Part shown: one piece after another, positions 61,151 to 64,000 of the stretch
Position numbering within the stretch: the first letter of the stretch is position 1
Layout: each line of letters begins with the position of its first letter
From: Streptomyces sp. SW4
GTDB taxonomy: Bacteria > Actinomycetota > Actinomycetes > Streptomycetales > Streptomycetaceae
Assembly (NCBI GenBank): GCA_003248315.1
Contig: QKWM01000004.1
Coordinates: forward strand, 1,736,001 to 1,800,000
Direction: 5' to 3'
Length of the DNA: 64,000 nt
Notes under the pieces: generated by a model
What the model saw: only the letters and a program-made list of their open reading frames with translations
Told to the model about the DNA's origin: nothing
Databases searched by the model: none
Made by a program: the position numbers and the translations under genes

Positions 61151-61648
61151 GCGCCCTCACACGGACGTCGAGGAGGTCGAGGCGGCCAACACCGCCTTCT
61201 ACGAAGCGGTCGAGCAGGGCGATTTCGAAACGCTCTCCTCGCTCTGGCTGACCCCCTCCGACCTGGGCGTCGACGAGACGTACCACGATCCGGCCGACAC
61301 CGGCGTGATCTCCTGCGTGCACCCGGGCTGGCCGGTCCTCACCGGCCGCGGCGAGGTCCTCAGGTCGTACGCGCTGATCATGGCGAACACCGACTACATC
61401 CAGTTCTTCCTGACCGACGTGCACGTCTCCGTCACCGGCGACACCGCCCTGGTGACCTGCACCGAGAACATCCTCAGCGGCGGCCCCGCCCCGAGGGCGG
61501 CGAGGAGCTGGGCCCGCTCGTCGGCCAGCTCGTGGTCGCCACCAACGTGTTCCGGCGTACGCCCTCCGGCTGGAAACTCTGGTCGCACCACGGCTCACCC
61601 GTCCTCACCGAGGAAGAGGACCAGGAGAGCGAGGAACCGCCCGCCTGA
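61147..61648 (+). CDS. NTF2/SnoaL-like protein of the folate operon
   Basis: About 167 residues of the nuclear transport factor 2 fold: TDVEEVEAANTAFYEAVEQG, FETLSSLWLTPSDLGVDETY, CVHPGWPVLTGRGEVLRSYA, IQFFLTDVHVSVTGDTALVT, VATNVFRRTPSGWKLWSHHG. GTG at 61147 overlaps the folP stop. Two apparent missing bases, near 61160 and 61490, break it. The family is widespread and has no assigned role here; position between folP and folB suggests a link to pterin metabolism. Confidence 0.82.
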
Positions 61649-61955
61649 CGGGGTAGACGACACCCGAGGGCCTCCCGGGGCACCGCACGTGACCCGCACC
61701 ACCCGGGGCGGCGCGGGCGGCCCGATGGGCGCCGGACGTGGCCGGAATCACGGACCGGCGGCCCGGTGCGGCCGACGGCCCGTGTGCCGGCGGGTTCGCC
61801 AGGGGAAACGCGCGGTGAAGACTCCGGGCACCCACCGCGTCCTCGGGCCCCGCGGACCGGCCCTGTCGGTGCCCGCGGGTAGATTCGACCCAGGCCGGCG
61901 TGCCGCCCGCACGCGGCAGCACCGGCCGAGACCGACGACTGCAGGAGTGATTCGC
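61649..61955. other. 307-bp gap before folB; possible internal promoter
   Basis: No coding sequence seen. A TAGATT hexamer at 61880-61885, about 70 bp before folB, fits a Streptomyces -10 element, but no clear -35 was found. folB-folK-DUF3180 may therefore have their own promoter. Confidence 0.4.
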
Positions 61956-62315
61956 GTGGATCGTGTCGCGCTGCGCGGCCTGAGGGCCCGCGGGCACCAC
62001 GGTGTGTTCCCCAAGGAGCGCGAGGAGGGCCAGACCTTCCTCGTGGACCTCGTCCTTGGCCTGGACACCCGGCCGGCCGCGGCCGACGACGACCTGGCGA
62101 AGACCGTGCACTACGGCATCGTGGCGGAGGAGGTGGTGGCCGTCGTCCAGGGCGAGCCCGTCAACCTCGTCGAGACCCTGGCCGAGCGCATCGCCCAGGT
62201 CTGCCTGAAGCACGAGGGCGTCCAGGAGGTCGAGGTGTGCGTCCACAAACCGGACGCGCCGATCACCGTGCCCTTCGACGACGTGACCGTCACCATCACC
62301 CGGAGCCGCGTATGA
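61956..62315 (+). CDS. folB: Dihydroneopterin aldolase
   Basis: 119 residues: VDRVALRGLRARGHHGVFPK (catalytic region), ERIAQVCLKHEGVQEVEVCV, HKPDAPITVPFDDVTVTI, the typical folB C-terminus. Converts dihydroneopterin to hydroxymethyl-dihydropterin and glycolaldehyde. GTG at 61956 with AGGAG 8 bases upstream is preferred to GTG 61947. The stop overlaps folK (ATGA). Intact. Confidence 0.96.
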   Translation: MDRVALRGLRARGHHGVFPKEREEGQTFLVDLVLGLDTRPAAADDDLAKTVHYGIVAEEVVAVVQGEPVNLVETLAERIAQVCLKHEGVQEVEVCVHKPDAPITVPFDDVTVTITRSRV

Positions 62316-62919
62316 CCGCCTTCGCCAAGGGTCCCACCGACCCGACCGTACAGCCGGTGCCCGCCTCCGTCGTCGAGAAGGTCGACGCCGCGGACACCAC
62401 GCTGTCCAACCCCAAACGCGCCGTGATCTCCCTCGGCTCCAACCTGGGCAACCGCCTGGAGACCCTCCAGGGCGCCATCGACGCCCTGGAGGACACCCGG
62501 GCGTGCGCGTCAAGGGCGTCTCCCCGGTCTACGAGACGGAGCCCTGGGGCGTCGAGCCCGGCACCCAGCCGTCGTACTTCAACGCGGTCGTCGTCATCAA
62601 GACCACCCTCCCCCCGTCCTCGCTCCTGGAGCGGGCGCACGCGGTCGAGGAGGCCTTCCACCGCGTCCGCGACGAGCGCTGGGGCGCCCGGACCCTCGAC
62701 GTCGACATCGTCGCGTACGCCGACGTCGTCTCCGACGACCCGCAGCTCACCCTCCCCCACCCGCGCGCCCACGAGCGGGCCTTCGTCCTCGCGCCCTGGC
62801 ACGACCTGGACCCCGAGGCCCTGCTGCCCGGCCGCGGCCCGGTCTCCGACCTGCTGGGCGCCGTCACCCGCGAAGGCGTCGCGCCCCGCGGCGACCTGGA
62901 ACTCCGGCTGCCCGAGTAG
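62312..62919 (+). CDS. folK: 2-amino-4-hydroxy-6-hydroxymethyldihydropteridine pyrophosphokinase
   Basis: Adds pyrophosphate from ATP to hydroxymethyl-dihydropterin, the step before folP. Signatures: ISLGSNLGNRLETLQGAIDA, VSPVYETEPWGVEPGTQPSY, FNAVVVIKTTLPP, and RDERWGARTLDVDIVAYADV, LTLPHPRAHERAFVLAPW. An N-terminal extension of ~37 residues precedes the core. One apparent missing C near 62502. About 202 residues. ATG at 62312 overlaps folB. Confidence 0.96.
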
Positions 62920-62964
62920 TCGTTAAGGTCGAGACGACCGGACCGGGGAAGGCGAAGGGACACC

Positions 62965-63453
62965 GTGAAAGAGCTGCGCATCAGGCTGCTGGCCGGCGTC
63001 TTCGCCGTGGCCGGGATCCTGTCCTGGGCGGGCGCCCGCCTGTGGAACTCGGTCGGGACCCTGCCCAGCGTCCCCCTGGCCGCCCCCATCGTGCTGGCCC
63101 TGATCGCCGTGGTCCTGCTGGCCACGGCCCTCTCCCTGCGCGCCCGGCTGAGGGCCCAGCGTGAGCGGCGCCCGGAGGCGAAGGGCGTCGACCCGCTGAT
63201 GGCCGCTCGCGCGGTCGTCTTCGGCCAGGCCAGCGCGCTGGTCGCCGCCCTCGTCTGTGGCATGTACGCGGGCACGGGCGTCTTCCTGCTGGAGTCCCTG
63301 GACATCCCCGCCCGCCGCGACCAGGCCGTCTACGCCGGGTTCTCGGTGCTGGCGGGGATCGGCGTCATCGCGGCCGCCCTCTTCCTGGAGCGCGTCTGCC
63401 GGCTCCCGGAGGACGAGGACGACGACCACCCGGGCGCCGCCTCGGCGGCGTGA
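62965..63453 (+). CDS. DUF3180-family membrane protein
   Basis: 162 residues with four TM helices (LLAGVFAVAGILSWAGARLW, PIVLALIAVVLLATALSLRA, QASALVAALVCGMYAGTGVF, GFSVLAGIGVIAAALFLERV). This protein follows folK in many actinobacteria. GTG at 62965 with GAAGGGA upstream. Function unknown. Intact. Confidence 0.92.
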   Translation: MKELRIRLLAGVFAVAGILSWAGARLWNSVGTLPSVPLAAPIVLALIAVVLLATALSLRARLRAQRERRPEAKGVDPLMAARAVVFGQASALVAALVCGMYAGTGVFLLESLDIPARRDQAVYAGFSVLAGIGVIAAALFLERVCRLPEDEDDDHPGAASAA

Positions 63454-63456
63454 GGG

Positions 63457-64000
63457 TCACCACGACTGGCGAGCCGCGTGGCCGTTGACCAAGAACCCGG
63501 GGCAGGGATCGAGACGGTAACTGTAGAGGGTGAAAGGCTTGCTCCCAGCTCTGCGCCCGCGGACCTCTCGGACCTCGACCCACTCCGACTCCTTGAGCTG
63601 CAGAGGGTGCCGTTCCGCCTCGAAGGTGCCTCTTGAGGGCCAGCTGTCAGCGATGACCAAATGCGAGGCCGACCCGTTCGTACGCGGAGTGAACCGGGCA
63701 CCGACGATCTGTGCCAGCTCGGAGAGGAACGGCACATTCGCGCTGACCAGAACACGCGCGGACCACGTCCTCGGCCGAAATCCGTCCCCATCGGCGTATC
63801 CGTCCAGAAAGCCCTCGAACGTGTCCCGGTCCCAGAGCACGACACGAGGAAACCGCTGCCGGAGGTGATGCGCGTCGCCACCTGTGTACTGCCTGATCAC
63901 GTCGGCCAGGTAGGACGAGACCACGCGAACCCGGAAGCCCGGGACATCCCGTTGCAGATATCCGGATGGACGTGTCACGCGTTCCAGTCGAGCACGGAGC
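63457..64000 (-). CDS. LAGLIDADG/intein-like homing endonuclease, partial
   Basis: The frame stays open to the right edge, so the N-terminus is outside the window. Contains a dodecapeptide-like motif TFEGFLDGYADGDGFR (compare LAGLIDADG), a core strand VVSSYLADVIRQYTGGDA, and a C-terminus FTLYSYRLDPCPGFLVNG then HAARQSW that resembles intein block F (FLVNG.xHN) but lacks the terminal Asn and nucleophile. Codon use is less GC3-biased than in neighbours. It could be a free-standing endonuclease or the decayed tail of an intein. Confidence 0.65.
   Translation of the reverse strand, partial: LRARLERVTRPSGYLQRDVPGFRVRVVSSYLADVIRQYTGGDAHHLRQRFPRVVLWDRDTFEGFLDGYADGDGFRPRTWSARVLVSANVPFLSELAQIVGARFTPRTNGSASHLVIADSWPSRGTFEAERHPLQLKESEWVEVREVRGRRAGSKPFTLYSYRLDPCPGFLVNGHAARQSW

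Overview
The window is a stretch of chromosome from a high-GC actinomycete, almost certainly a Streptomyces. Evidence includes extreme third-position GC, frequent GTG starts, many 4-bp ATGA/GTGA gene overlaps, and a gene order built around the sigE-cseA-cseB-cseC envelope-stress operon, radA-disA, clpC, lsr2, and a NAD/CoA synthesis operon. About thirty conserved genes are interrupted by 1-bp shifts, most of which look like a missing base in a short G or C run. That pattern points to draft-quality sequence, not to real pseudogenes. Genes are therefore given as full-length loci with the apparent frameshifts noted.

Layout. 1-4.1 kb (minus): ilvD (runs off the left edge), a sugar phosphate isomerase-like gene coupled to a TetR regulator, and an exopolyphosphatase-like gene. 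4.2-7.2 kb: a Cys-rich hypothetical and a sigma-like/zinc-finger/BACON membrane protein. 7.4-10.1 kb: radA and disA (c-di-AMP synthase). 10.2-15.3 kb: a secreted/membrane hypothetical, a PAP2 phosphatase, a LuxR-type two-component system whose kinase has an odd C-terminal extension, and mutY. 15.6-18.9 kb: sigE operon. 19-24 kb: VOC and AraC genes, an ABC permease/ATPase pair, and a divergent two-component system. 24-28.3 kb: MFS exporter with divergent TetR and twin operators, M23 peptidase, HAD acid phosphatase.

28.5-32.1 kb holds the most distinctive locus. A small trypco2-type protein is translationally coupled to a multidomain protein with an intact trypsin-like triad, a NACHT NTPase and a Leu-rich C-terminal region. 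This is the architecture of a predicted bacterial conflict/defence system. 32.3-39.4 kb: clpC (with a ClgR-type box upstream), an SCO3374-family gene, lsr2, an acetyltransferase, a BlaI-like repressor, small hypotheticals and a repeat-rich gap. 39.4-44.8 kb: one operon for NAD and CoA precursors (DUF2520 protein, panC, nadB, nadC, coaX). 45-50.8 kb: aldolase-like PLP enzyme, ArsR-type regulator with a strong operator, TmrB-like ATPase, DesKR-like two-component system. 51-55.3 kb: MidA/NDUFAF7-like methyltransferase overlapping tail-to-tail with an orphan nuoD, then two PH-domain membrane proteins. 55.3-60.2 kb: coiled-coil membrane protein, esterase, DUF2156/MprF-like protein. 60.3-63.5 kb: folate operon folP, NTF2-like gene, folB, folK, DUF3180. 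The right edge cuts a LAGLIDADG/intein-like endonuclease gene.
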